Positions 13,401 to 28,400 of a stretch of 64,000 nt of DNA are shown in pieces. Source of the stretch: Lineus longissimus. Lineage: Eukaryota > Nemertea > Pilidiophora > Heteronemertea > Lineidae. Each line of letters opens with the position of its first letter. Position 1 is the stretch's first letter. Location of the stretch: assembly GCF_910592395.1 (NCBI RefSeq), contig NC_088318.1, positions 4,402,001 to 4,466,000 of the forward strand, in the 5' to 3' direction. The notes beneath the pieces were generated by a model. The model saw only the letters and a program-made list of their open reading frames with translations, did no database searches and had not been told where the DNA came from. The translations under genes were made by a program, and so were the position numbers.

Positions 13401-16400
13401 AGACACCAAGCTTCAAATGCGAAAGTAGGTAAAAGAAAGCGAGATTATTTCTATTGAAACTTTGGCATGAGATATCCTGATTTTCCATGCGAAAATAGCT
13501 TCCAGGCGGACCGTGACTTCTCACTGCAGGAGCTCAAAAAAACATTGAAGGTCTAACTGAAATTTGCGAGGGGCCATGTCCATCTAACACCGCACAATAT
13601 CTTTCTAACACAAGCGCACCAGAAGTCCCTGACGGCGAAGTTCGATGGCGCGTGAAATTGTCAAAAATATCAGAATTCATCACCTCTTCATTGGAGAATA
13701 TGATAGCCAGGCACAAATCAGGCATGTTACGTACGCAACGGACTTCCGTTATCCTTCTTCTTTCTAAAATTTAGGTATAAATCTTTTTAAATTTCAGAGC
13801 TTGTCTGTCCGGAACCGACTTCAACAATAGCAAACGCTGATGCACACAAGGGCTCGGACTATCCCAAGTGGAAGAGCACACTTGAATACAAATGCAAAGT
13901 CGGCTACAACACAAATGGATTCTCAGCTAATATGATATGCAAATCCGATGGAAAATGGGATCCATCGCTGGCTAGTGTTTTAAGGGGCCTCAAATGCACT
14001 GGTAGGTTTTGTTTGAATCAGTCATTCGATTTGGCGACGATTAAAACTGCTAGTGCCTCATTATGTTCATCGCCACTGCGGCAATACACGTGGCAGGTTA
14101 CACAGAACAATTTGTTCTGCTCCTTTCTGCTTCAGCCGGACACAATGGTATCCTCGGGCCATCCGTATTACCAGGAGAGGGATGAGGTGGCAAGCTGAAG
14201 CCCCTGTGAATATAGCCCGATTCCATTGTTAGTATTCCCCTGCCTGAAGCAAAACAACTCATGAGGTGTAGCTTGTCACCTGACACGCTGATAGATTCTA
14301 TCCAAAACCGTCTCTGAATCTGTGTTAGTTTAGATAGTTTACACACTGTCATATATTCGTTACTGATCAGCGTAGTCAATCAGGACTAACAGTGGGTGGA
14401 CGACCCAAGTTGTTTCCTAGTTATGCTACGTCCATCTATACTCCGCTAGAGCCTTGTGACAAAATGTTTTAGAAACAGTCTTAGATACATGTACGTTAAA
14501 ATAGGAATGCTGGCTCCCATTCTCAATTGCATCATATAATGATACTCTCTACTCGTCAAGAACCAAGCTGCACTAAACCCAACGTGGTGACTGATGCATC
14601 CCATAATGGCGGATCAACAAAAAGCTTCGTTCATAGTTACACTGTTACGTACACCTGCAACAGCGGGTACACGGGAAGTGGTACATCCAAGTGCGTGATG
14701 GGCAAATGGACCACGCCTACAGTCGCATGCAAAGGTAAAGATCATTTCGACGCAAAAGTGGGTGACGTGTAGTTTCGATGGATTGACCAATCAGATGTGC
14801 CTAATTCTGCATCCCCGGCGCGCTAATTTGCAATCAGCCAAACAAAAGTCTCTGAAGTGTTTTTTCACGTTCAAACTCTGTTTTCAGAATTGGCAACAGC
14901 AGAAACGGTGGAAACGGCATAAGATTGAAATCTTAGAATATCTGACTACATGTAATATAATAAGACTGATATTAACTAATTGTGTCAGTAGAAAATGGTT
15001 AGCCGATAGCCCTGACGAACTATTTCATAAAATGACTGGCCGATAGCCAATGGCCATTATGCTCGACATTTGTCATTAGACGAATTAAGTAGTGTAGTTG
15101 TTCACTGAAGCTTATGTACATTTCAGAGGTGAAGTGTCCCTCCTTGAAGACTCTCGTCAAGAATTCCGAAACATACCAGAGCAGCAATTACCCCGAATGG
15201 AATAGTACAGTGACCTATAAATGCAAAACGGGTTTCAAGAGTAATGGCGCTACCGATCAGATCAGGTGCAATGGCAAGGGGCAATGGCATCCTTCTGAAA
15301 GCTCAATATCCAAAAGCTTAGTTTGCTCAGGTTTGACATTTTCTTCTGATTCAACCGCAAGAGCTTCTGCACTGAATTTTGTCGATGTCTTTATTGCCGT
15401 CTTATATTTCGTTCGGAACTTCGGTTGCAGTTTATCCTAAATAGATTCACAATAAGTTCATCAGAATCCATTTAATAGTATGATTGTTTATACTCGAAGC
15501 ACCCAAACCGAACCAAAAACTTTTGCTGTGCGATTCAGGCAAAATCGCTTATTGATCAGTGGCATGGTTGAGTGGAAACTTACCTTAAACAACTCCCACA
15601 CGCGAGGCAATTTTCAATACGCGATTTTACATGTCTATTGAATTTCACTCTAAGTATATTTGCGAATCTGCAAAGCGGCACTGCCGCACGCGGTGTATTG
15701 CAATCGCATCCGGTGTGCTGCAATCGCGTGCGGTGTACACTTACCCTAGACTGAAGGTGCTTTCCGCGAATCAGTGCTGTGTAGGCCTAAATGAAGCCAC
15801 GGGCCTGAATAGAGTACAGGACAGTGCATAGTAAACCTAAAGCTTATCTTGCGTGCATTACCGATGAAAAACCGTGCATGGGGACTTGCCCAGCCTACAC
15901 AGCCGTTGCAATTGAGCTAAAATGTACATTACATGTAGATGTATGCGTATTACACGAGCGTTACGTTCATCTGTAAGCAAGGTTTATGTCGCGTGCGTTA
16001 AAGATAAATAAATCGTGCATGTGTCATTACAGCGGTGACTTGCCCAGCCTACACAGCTGTTGCAAATGCCGTACAATCAGCGACAAAAACAAGCTATGCG
16101 TATAAAACGAGCGTCAAGTTCACCTGTAAGGAAGGCTACAAGAGCTCCGGGACTGACGACACAATCGAATGCCAAGATGACGGAACGTGGACCACGCCAA
16201 ACTACTTCTGTATCCGTGAGTACATGTAGCTCTATTTATTTTTAACGTATCGGTAGGTAAATTAATGTACATGTACTTAAATTATGCCCGCGTGAAGCTG
16301 AAAAGTGCCCTTAAAAATAAGGTATATCAATACAGAAAGTTTCCGTACATTGAAAACATAGTGGGAGACACTCAACACTACGAAAAGAACGAGGTAGGGG

Positions 16401-19400
16401 TGCAACGCTTGTTCAGAAAGACATTCATTGACATCATTTCAGAAATCACTTGCGACGTCCAAAATATATTGCCAATTGAGCATGCCACGCACACATTTAC
16501 TGGAAAGAGTGGAACCCGAAAACAGACGATAGGTGAAAAATCCGTCTATACTTGCAAGCAAGGGTACAGAGGCACTGTTACTGATAGATCCATCCAATGT
16601 AAGAGCGACGGAAAGTGGAGCGTGACGTCTCTGGAATGCATACGTGAGTTGAATTAGAACTTCTGTGTTACCATATAAGCGTACCAATATTTCCAGAGAG
16701 GGGTCGTTAAAAAGAAATCCAGGGTAAATTATGGTCAGTTTTGAAAAGGACTTTCAGCTGAAAGGTTCTCCCGATCAATTAAAAAAAATTGTGTCCGAAA
16801 GGAGTGTCGTTGGCACCTTCTCGGACTCCGTTCCCCTCTGGCTACATGTACTGCTCAGGGGACGTAGATTTGTGCTACGGTCATACCCTTGTTACCAGCA
16901 AGGGTACCGCAGCACCACCATGGATGTGTCCATCGGGTGTAAGAGTAGCGACAAATGAATATGTACGTAAGTTAAGTGTTACATTGCGTTTTTCTGCACC
17001 TTACCAAATTCAAATTAATCAAATTATTTATTTTGCACAACTATCACAAGTACAGACAGTATGGCATATACATGCATGAATACTACACAATAAAAGACAT
17101 TATATTAAAACATATCATAAGTCACATTGGTAAAATTATATTGTCATCATTGCTCCTGAAGAGCTGCTTGCCTTTCGTAAAAAGCCCTGGAGATAAAAAT
17201 AGCAGTCTTGATGATGATGTCGTGATCAGTGCTGCTCAATGTGGAAATAAAATCCGAATTGGAGAACAAGTGACTATCTTTACAAAAGCAATATTCTTAA
17301 AATACTCATCTCTTAGTTTTTGAATAGAAGGACATCTAGCAAAAAAATGAAATTGGTCTTCTACTACGTCACACCCAAATGGACACAGACGCTTTTCCAA
17401 CTGAGTACCAAAATGTCTACCTTTTTCGATGAGTAGGTTGTGATTGCTAAGGCGAAACTTAGCCATTTTGGAAAAGACCCCACGATTTTTTAATGCATCG
17501 ATTTTTACCTCACAGTTAAACTAGTTCATGCCTAGCCCAATACACGGTCTATTGTCTTTACACGAAGCCTGCTTGCATCTTATCAAAGGGTCATCGGCTG
17601 CCAAATCATGATACCACCGTCCTCCACGAAATAGCTTTCAGGGTGGTGGACAGGCCTATAAACCGGCAACGACAAATAAACTTAATGTAATAGAGAAGTC
17701 GGATTGAAACAATAAGTTTAATGCAAAATCTTTCTAAAACTGCTGATCTTTCGCCTCTTAGCAATCGAGTGCGAGGGGCTGCCCGAGGACATAGCCAACG
17801 CCGCAGTTGTTCCCTCGAACATCACGAGAAACAGCATGTACCAGATCGGCGCCGAGTTACACTACTACTGCAAAAACGGCTTGATTGGAAATGGCGATGA
17901 GAACACTGTGAAATGCCAGCAGAAAAATGAGCAGGGGAAGTGGGTTTGGACACATAAGAAGTTCCAGTGCGTCCGTGAGTAGCCTTTAAGATCCTTAGGA
18001 GATCAGTAATTTAATGACCACTCTTTTCATGCAGGTTCCTTCATTTACTGTAGAAAAACGGATACATTGGCCAAATTTGACTTGAGTGTTTAGCGCCAAC
18101 TTTCTGGCGCAAGCTTTTTGTAAATGGTAACTGAAAACCCATCCCTATAGTGAATTACTAACTCCGTCCAAATCATCAGAACTCCTTTTTCGAACAATTT
18201 TTAGCAACGTTCCGGTATAACGTTTTTGGTTGTTTATGTACCCGGCCGGCATTTCAGTCCTTGCTAACAAAAAATGACGGAATAGGCCGTGATATGAGAA
18301 TGTTTACTAAACTACACATCTTTCATTCAGAACCTGTGAGCTGCAAAGCACCAGCACCAGTCGCCAATGGGTTGCACTCGCCTAAAGCTAACGTGTATCG
18401 TCATGGGAGCAAGGTAACCTACAAGTGCAACTCCTGCTTCTTCAAATCAACCACCAGCACCAGTGAAACGGCAAGCTGCAACAATGGCAAATGGGAGGGG
18501 CCGAAAATGTCTTGTACAGGTAAGATCATCCTGTCAGGGTTGTGCACAAATCCATCCTCATCTGCAGGACGTAAATGATGCCAATGAATGGGGGTCACTG
18601 CAAGCTGAGGTAAATGGGCCTCGTGTTTTGTCCAGGCAAGTAGATCTGTTCGTCGGTATATATCGATCAAAGTATGAACCGTGACTATACAGTACGTACA
18701 AAATGCAGTTATAGTTTGTCAACTAAATAGCTGATACAGAGTTCCTTCCGTTCGTGGCCATTCCTTTTGTCACCATCACGAACTCTCGCGCTCTTTCCAC
18801 AGGATCCAGTGCGTCTCTAAACACGTTCAATGCTGACGATTTCTTGGCAACAGTATTGAATAGAAGAAAAAAAATCCCGAGGGAAATTTCATCCAGGCGC
18901 ACGGATCACCTGATGTTGCCGAAACTGTGTTCGGGCGGTCCTAAAGCTCGAAATCGGGTTGAGATGACGACGGCCGCGCGACCAAACTCTGTGGTAACTG
19001 GGGCCACGTTGTCGTCGGTTCGCGATACAGAAACTAATACAACGTCCTTCTGTGTTTTCGCCCGTTGGGTGACATTTGTCACCTTAATCGCTACCATTAT
19101 CATTCTTCATATGTTTGTAGCTGCTAGCTGTGGGGCACCGGACGCAATTACAAACGCCGTTATGATTGACACCGGCAAGAGCTTTGCATGCAATGCCAAA
19201 GTGAGGTACACTTGCAAGACCGGGCACATCGCTAGTGGGGCGTCCACGATCACCTGCAAGGTTTCAGGAAAATGGTCAACCACGGCTTTTGCGTGCAGAG
19301 GTAAGTAACACTAATTTGTTTACTTTTGAGAAAAGGAATATGGAATTTTAAAAGTTATGATCATCTTCTGTAATTTTTTAAGAACCATGCTATAGAAAGT

Positions 19401-22400
19401 CCTAATATGTAAAGTCAAGGACTTAGTGAGCCCCCCTTTAGGCCGGGGGAGCTCCCCCGAACCCCCCTACGAGCATATGTTAAGTGCAAGCTCTAACAAC
19501 TACAGCTGTTACAATGGGGGGACACCCCCCAAACCCCCCTCCGTCGACATAGGTTTTTACCAGTGCGTTGGGGGGAAGCTCCCCCCAAACCCCCCCCCCC
19601 CCCGGTGGACAGTCAACTAGCCCTTCTGTGTCATACTGCTGGAGGGGGGGGGGGGTGCGATGGGACCATCCATATAGTTCCTTCCGACACATTTTTGTTT
19701 TGGTAATGTAATACATTGTGATTGTCCTTATTCACGGGAATCGGGCGTTTCCAGTGATATACGACACTTAAATGGATTGTCCTCATGCATTCACTTTGGA
19801 AACGCATTTTAAAATAGATGTTACGTCCTGTTAATGGGGCACGTCATCATCGCGTACATTTGGGAAAAACTCCCTAACGAGACCGGAGCAGACGGCTGAA
19901 AGTAGTTTAATTATTGGCCGCTAGGGTGCAGTATGTCGCTCACCCGAATTTTTCACGCAACTTTTGCTAAATAGAGCTAGTTCTAGTTTGTGATTCATTT
20001 TGATACTTCAGATTTGGGCAGAAGACCAATATAACTTAGTCGTCAGTGTGGTTTTAAGCTGGAAAAACGTATTTGTTTTTCTTAAAGTGCCTTTTTTGGA
20101 CGGGTGTGTGCGCTTGTTTTGTTTTTATGTCACGTGATCTCGATCATGGCGACACAAAATTGAAATAAACCACCCTTTTCTGTCATTATTTAGGACGGGT
20201 ATTTCTCTAATAAAAATATTAATATAATTGGCCAATTTCTTAGGCATATGATGTAGCGAATTCCCATGAAGATTTAAATTAATTTCAACCAATGGGATAG
20301 CAACCACCGGAAGATCGCGGAGAAATCGGTAAACTCAACGGAGTTAATTCAGAAAAATACCAAAAAAATTTGTTTGTAAGCCCCCCTTTAGGAGGGGCTC
20401 TTAAGATACAGGCGTGTGCGGGAGTATATAATGTAAATGAATGATGAGAAATAAAGAGAGTAACTATTGTATATCCTATTAAATCCGTTTTGTCAACGCC
20501 GGTTGGGGTTGCAATAACACCTGCGATTTCGATACGTTTTATTTTTGAAATGATCATTGTTGGCCAGCTGCAGTTGCGTGGAGTTTGGTAGTCGCCGGAA
20601 TTTACATGTTATGCACAGTTTTAAGCTATCCGTTCTGTCTCTTCATTCAGCCGTGACATGCAGTGCTGGTTCCTTCCCAAAACTCAGCAACTCGAACTTG
20701 GCTGGTAAAAAGCCAACAGGCCCGTCGCTAGCCGGTACATCATTGACGTACTCTTGCGCCACGGGCTACAAGTCTGATGGGAATTCGAGTGAGGTGAAGT
20801 GCATGATTACTGGAAAATGGGACGGACCAAAGATGAAATGCGAGAGTAAGTTGCGAATAACCATGGTGTACACAGTTCTACAAGGTCAAAGATCGAAAGA
20901 GATGACAAGGATTTTTACTAGCTCTTTCGTTTGAAAAACTTTATTTGGGGAATGATGTATTAGCCGTTTTAAAGTTCAATACTTTAGCCCCGAAGTTGTT
21001 TGTCAAAACGTAAGGTCCAATATATACGTACGCGACACTGACGCCCACTGACGGGTTGACCATAGGTACCGCCATTTTGGCAAACCTCAAAATCTTAAAG
21101 CAATTAGAACTTTCTCAAATCGTATTGATTGCTCATTTCAAGGTCTGGAGTCTGTTCTTTGTTTGCCAGAGAAGAGCCTCCAGGGTTTTTAAATGAGCAT
21201 TCAGTTCATTTGAAAAGAGTTTCAATTGCTTTAGGATTTTGATCTCTAGCCAAAATGGCGGTACCTATGGTCAGAGCGGGATTAGGTCACACGAAGTATA
21301 CAAAATACCAAATTCTTCTTCTGATTCTTTCTACCCTTTTATTTACATCAAGGAATTTTATGCCAGAATTCACCCCTGCCAACGATTAAAGATGGTTATG
21401 TCAGCACGAGCCCAGTTGGAACAACCAGCGTCCCAGGTTCCAAGGCACTATATACCTGCAAATACGGTTTCCTCAGTAGCGGGGACAGCATCGCAGTTTG
21501 CCAGAGCGACGGAAAATGGAAGGCACCAAGTCTAAAGTGTAAAAGTATGTGCATTCAAAAATCTTATCCATGTATTTGTAGGCTTCTCGGTTTCAAGACA
21601 CAAATTCTGGCTTCAAAAACCGCACGGAACATATCCAGTCCTTCCATGATGCAGTATTAAATTCGGTTTAAGACTTATCATCAACAACATTTAACTGAGA
21701 TATTGAAAGTGGGATGTTTTTTTTTGGTTAACCCCATACAAATTCTGTGCCAGCCTTTTAGTTACTAACACCTTGTTATAGGTGATAATATTGATCTACT
21801 TCTTCTTCGTCGTCTGGATCTAAGATGGATAGCCCTGCTTCTGGTGTCGAATGCTTTGCAATTATTCGTCCTGGTCCTGGTCCTGATGCAGGTTAAAAAA
21901 AAGTTAAAGTTTAGGGTTTATAGTCTGATATCAACTACGATATAGGTTATCATCCAGTTTAAACCCGGTCTGTCCTGAAACCTTTCAGTCGACCACAGAT
22001 GAGCTGCTCAACCAGCGCTACAATCTGAGCATTTCTGACCGGTGTGCAAGTCATAGTAGTCCTAGGGCTGATAGTCCGTGTAACAATAGCCCTCATTGCT
22101 AAATGTTTTGGTTAGGGTTAGCGGTACAATAGATCATGCTGCTTAATTGATCAAATACAATGCTACCGGACTATGACTCCAGGGGGACTATATCCGCTGT
22201 CACACCGGTACCCATTTATACACCTGGGTGCAGAGAGGCAAGTTAGACAAAAAAAACAGCCTACAGTCTCACGCCGACAGTGGGAATCGAACCCGGGACC
22301 TCTTGACCGCTGGTCGAGAGTCAATGCCACTACACCACAGCGGCTCCTTACAGCGGCTTCGGACTGCCATTACATAATTTGACCTACGTTTGTACGAAAA

Positions 22401-25400
22401 CATCAAGTTTGATGGCAGCCCGCTGATGGTGGTAACCAAAAGGCTTTTCCTATATTATTTTTGTATTGTTCTGCAGAACCAGAATGCACTTACGCAATCG
22501 AGGATGGTATCTGTAAGAAGTATAACCTTGGCAGGACAATCACGACAGACTACCGCCAATGCAAGAAGATGTGTAACGCCAACCCAAGCTGTATGAGTTT
22601 TTCACATGACGGTAAAGCCTGTCAACTGAAAAACGGCGTGTGTCGCTCAGGAGAACTGGTATCCCGGGGACGTAAATATTCATTCCAGTACAAAAAGCAA
22701 TGTAAGTAGGAAGAAAACCATTTGCTTCTGTTTTGAACTGGAGCAGGAGCAACTTCAATGCTAGTTTTGACCTCTCTAATCAGGACACCACTTTATAAAG
22801 GACAGCACCTGTCAGTCCCGAGAGGGTATTCTTAATAGAGAGGTTCAAGTGTATCTCTATAAAAGGTTAATTGGGAATATTCATTCTTCTCATTATTCAG
22901 TGACATTCACATTAGAATATGGTGACTGTCATGGGAGTGATATCCGTCCTACGTACACCAGATGGTCTCTCGAGGACTGCAAGCGCCATTGTATGAACAA
23001 TCCGGCCTGTAAATCAATCCAATACCGATTGAGATACTGTTGGATCAAGACCAAGGACTGTGCCGGTGGGGTTGGACTACGCTCTAAGGGAAACAAATAT
23101 TACCGACAGTACGTTAAGCGTGGCTGTGCTGGTACCCCAGGTAGGCATATTCCGTACTCCCAAAGCAATGTCGTATTTCAAACTTCATGTCTTTCCTTGC
23201 CGCAAAATGTAACCTCTGAAAACAATCCAAGTCGCTCCCAAGGAGTGTATAGTTAGTATCTCTGCGTCGGGGAAAGCAGTTTCAAGAGCGTCCGGGCACC
23301 TCTGTCCAAGTGGTACATTTTGTAGTGGGTTCGAATACACATCTTTCCGGGTTAAGAGGGTGGCTTTTTATTTGTTCTACGCTTACAAGCTACACAAATC
23401 GCGGCTGCTGTAGTATGCCAGTAAGGAGGATATCCCAAATCTGACCTTTCCGTGGAACAGTGTCAAGACAACCTGTTCAGTCAAATTGAATCAGGGTTCT
23501 CTTGTGACCGCTAGCCTGCATACCATTCGTGACCACACTAAAACTGCCTCTCGGCATATACCGTCACGATTCCACGAAAATTGCCTAAGTTTGAACAACT
23601 TGACGAGAAACAGGTTTACGCACGTAGGCGTTTGCTCTGTGTTGTTGTTTTTTTGCATAAGTGTACACCTCGGTCAAAAGTAAACGAACACTTGAAATTT
23701 CCACAATATCTCCTGAAATATACACTTCCCTCAAAAAGTTTGGGAACACCTACGCCACATGTAAAAAACATTTTCTGTTCCCTCTACAAGTATGGGTCGG
23801 CTGAGTATCACAGTTTGGTATGGGGTTTACAATCGACCTTTACAAACACCTCATATAAATATATCCATTTCAAGAAATGTCTTGTCAATTAGCACGTATG
23901 AAAATTTCCCCTAACTAACACAAATTCCACACCTCTTGAATGACTATATGCATAATTACTAGTAGTAAACACCCATCTTTGCGTGCTATATTGGGCAGGC
24001 CTAATTACCCGACACAATGAGATCCGCGGACAGTGCAAAACTAGCCAAATTCTTCTTGGCGTGTCGCAGATTGTTTAATTTAGTTTAGCCCCAATATGTG
24101 ATTCATTTACCTTGTGTCCACCCTTGACCCTGTACGTCAGCCATCATGTATAATTACATGTATAATTACTGTTAGGTTTTTCTTCTCTGTACTTTTTTTA
24201 AAAGTGGAGAATAAATTGAAGTGGAGAATAAATTGAATTGAAAAATTGAATTGAATTGAGTATTCTAATGTAGCCGTCCAAACTGAAGCGCCTATTCACT
24301 AAGAGCTCTATGTAAAGGAAGACAATTTTAATTTCATTAGAAAAATATTTTGATTCGCGAAAATATTCTGTCGCGAATATATCCATCTTTCGGATTTTCG
24401 CGAAAATTTTATACCGCGAATTTTTTTCGTTCTACAGTAATCAACTACCCGAGGGGAACTCGAAACTGCTAACATTTATCAATGGTAGCTTTTTTCAACC
24501 TTAGGTTTCAACCAGGCCGAAACCAGGTGTGCAAGGGATAGTAGTCCTAGGGCTGATAGTCCGTGTAACAATAGCCCGCATTGCTAAATGTTTTGGTTAG
24601 GGTTAGCGGTACAATAGATCATGCTGCTTAATTGGTCAAATACAATGCTACCGGACTATGACTCCAGGGGGACTATATCCGCTGTCACACCGGCACACTG
24701 GACACTGGATAAAAGATTAATGAATGATCCCCACTTATCAGTTCCGCTGAAATCAAGGCGGAACCATACCGTTTTTTTCCAGTAAGCCATTCTAATCTAC
24801 TAATCTTTTACAAACCAGGGCAAGAGTGTGGGTATGCCGCGGAGCACGGAGATTGCTATCTACATACCATCAGGTTCTTGTACGCGAAATACGCAAAGTG
24901 CGCAGAAGAATGCAGCAAGCGTAGTGATTGCCTCTCTTTTCAGCAGCGGTATTCCTACTGCTGGTTGAAGAAAAAGGCATGTAGCTATGCAGAATTCCGT
25001 GCTAGAGGAAGCAAATACTACTGGCAATACACAAAAATAAGTAAGTCGTCAAGCGATAACTTGACACAGCATGAACATGTGTTTTTATGATGATTGTGGC
25101 TCAGTGCACACACCCAGAAAAGTAATTTTGGGCCCAGGCGTACGGATAAGGGGCAATGGGGCAAACGTCATTTACTAAGTACAAGTAGCCTGATAACTTA
25201 CAAAAAGAATTCATCTGTCATTTTATTTCGACAGATATGTTTTGATTCATCTCGAATGGATAGAGAGATCATTTTGACTATATCGGTTGACCAAAAATAA
25301 ACCCCGCTTTTTTATGATTATCATTATTGCGGACCTCTATACATCTCAACAATTGGCCTCTATAAGTCCGTGGTCGTGGACTGATGATATGCGCATTGTC

Positions 25401-28400
25401 TATTGTTTATTCCACACCATTGTTTTTACTTTACCGCGTCTTGTCTACCTACAAGCACATTCTTTGAAAAAGCTTTAAAGAGCTGAAAACGCGTTAAGAT
25501 GTCATGTCTTAATTCCTTCATTTAGCCAGAATTACATGTACTCTGTTTGGTCTCAATGGTTGTACCTATTCTTTGTTTATTTTGCTATTCCACTAGTAAC
25601 TGTCCTGCATAATCAGTAGAATTTGTTCACACTCTATATTCCAAAAATAAATAATGTAGCTCCATCGTCCACGACTACAATCCGTATTTTTGTTCTTCTT
25701 CAGCTCCCTCCTACCACGATCACTCTGATTGTACGAATGTTGCATATAAAAAAATAGGCAGACGTTCTGTTACGGACTGCGGGAGAGCATGCGCTAGTTA
25801 CACCGGAAGTCCGAAGTGTTTATCATATCAGCACCACAAGGGTTTGTGCACCCTGAAAACCTCTGACTGCAAGACACAAGGCACAGTGAAATACGTCGGC
25901 GAAAAGAGTTACAACTTTCATGTGCCACTACCAGTATGTAAAGGTAAGCATTCATTCATTTATTTGAACTCCTCCCCTGCGCCATTCGCTAAAAATTTGA
26001 TATTTGAAGTGGAATATTTGAAAATTTCCAATTGGGTTAAATACGTACTTGATATAAATCTCACCAAGACCGTTGGGTAGACAGATATACTTGTACATGT
26101 ACTAATAATAAGTCTCAGCAAATTCGTATGCACAATAACTGCACTAGGGCATTGTGTATAACTGCATTTCCATATTTTCCTTGACCACTGTTAATCACGA
26201 ACGGCTTACCCCTTTAGCAGAGACAAGACCACCATTGAATATTCATAGGTTGGAGGTTCCAGACCTATCAATTAGACGCGAGTATGTTTTTAACTGTCAA
26301 GTGCATAATTGGAGATGTATTGAAGAGATATTTGGTTTGGCAAGTCTACAGATATAAAGAAATTATTTGATAAAAAATTGATTTTGAATTTTGCTACTTT
26401 GGCAATAGGGGGCGTGTTTTGAGATTTTTCTGCCAGTTGGCTGAAGAGTGGAAATATCAACGTCAATCCAATTTGTCGATTATCCAAAAATTTCCGGTTT
26501 GCTTTTCACCATTTACCTGCCCGACTCTCCGGAATACCATATCAACATTTCAGATTCACAACCCCACGCAGTATTTGATGCGACGCGGTCAAACACTGAC
26601 AATTTAACTGCTAAAATGCTTAAAAATCAATCGTGGTCTTGTCTCTAACCGGGCGCAAAAATCAATCTGATTTTGTTCGAATTTCTGCCGATTCAAAATC
26701 CTCAAAGGAATATTCCCCGAATGCTACTTGATGATGAGGATAAGGTACATATACCTTTCAGCAAAATTGTGTGAACTTTCTACTTGCAGCAATTAACTGC
26801 AACCCCAACACCATCCCACCTATCAAAAACGCTGCCTTCACCAGGCCCAGCGGAACAATCAAGCCTGGCTTTAAAGTAACCTACGCTTGCAAATTCGGAT
26901 ATCGGCTGGAAGGAACTTCGTTACAGGCTGTTTGTTTAGACTCAGGGCTCTGGAAGAAGGCGGATATGACGTGCAAAGGTAAGTTGTCACAATAATCCTG
27001 ACTAAAACGCTTGAAAGAAGATGATAAAGTGGAAAAAGACAAGTATCAAAATGAACTTGTTCAGAAGGCTGAAGATTGAAAAGAGGAAGAAGAAGAAGAG
27101 TCATTACGATGTACGATATGTACATTACGTTGTACTGCGTCAACGAGATTTGGCTTCTGAAAGGGGGACTATAGGCAGGGGCTGAGAGGCTAATTTGGCC
27201 ATCTTTAGGTGACTAATATACACAGTAAGGGCCCCGGGTCATGTCAGATTCAGCACTAAATGTATTCCTCGTACAAGCGTGAATCATTTCGACGTGCTGT
27301 GAGATGTGAGAGACCCCTATTGGCGACTTCGTGTAACTTTATCTTGCCTGCCCAGCTGCTGTCTATATTGTTCCCTTAAAGAAATATAACCGGTTTTCCA
27401 AAGAAAAAACAAAATCTAATTGAAATATTTTTTGGAATGAAATAACAATGAAAAACTTTGTGCATCAATTTTGATATAATTAAAGGATATTCATCCCCCA
27501 AATAGGGCAATAGCCTGATCTACATCACAGCTTTTGGTGAACCCGCCACCTGGCTCTAATCCAGCTGCCAAACACATAAATGGTTATATCTTTAGGGCAA
27601 ATTGCATTGGGCTTTCTGTGTTGTATAAATTGTTTGGGGCACTTCTGATATTGTCTTACAACAGGACATGGCAAAATACCTGGAATATTGGCCTTCAAAC
27701 CCTTCTATATGCAACACATCCAAATATGTATAAATTATCCTGCCTTTTAAATTGCTCAAACAAAGTCAAAGCTCATATCTTGCCGATTATGTACGGGAGG
27801 CAGAAGTTAACCGTGTGGCAACACAAAGGCCTAATGGTTTGTTTTGTCGGCTCTCCCCCTCTCTCTCTCTACCCCCAGCTATGTTTCTCTTTTCTTGGTC
27901 CTACCTCTTTTTGCCATCTTGTAACTTCAAGTTAATCTTTGGATTGTAATCACGACAAACTACTGGTAAGATATTATTGTTAACAAACGCAGCGTAATAC
28001 ATGGAGTCAGAAAAAAAACGATGTTTGGGGCGTAACCGACAATCGCCGCCTGCCTATACAATGGATATACATATTGCTTTCAGCAACTGGGTGCTTATAC
28101 CGGGCTGTTTCTGGCCGATGCAATACTCGAGTTTACAAAACCATATCAACCAAGACACTGCGACTGTGCACAGACGCCTGTAACAAGGACACCAACTGTC
28201 TGAGCGTGATCCACAAAACATCAACGACAACTTCAAACTGCCAGTTGAATAATCAAGTGTGCCCATCAAATCAAATCCAAGCTGTTAAGGGCTCTTGGAC
28301 GTACACGAAGCAAAGTAAGTATTGAGTGACCGGGAGGGTGACTCCAAACATCAGTGACCAGGCACATATTTGGCCCTTCATCCGACCAACCAGGTATATA

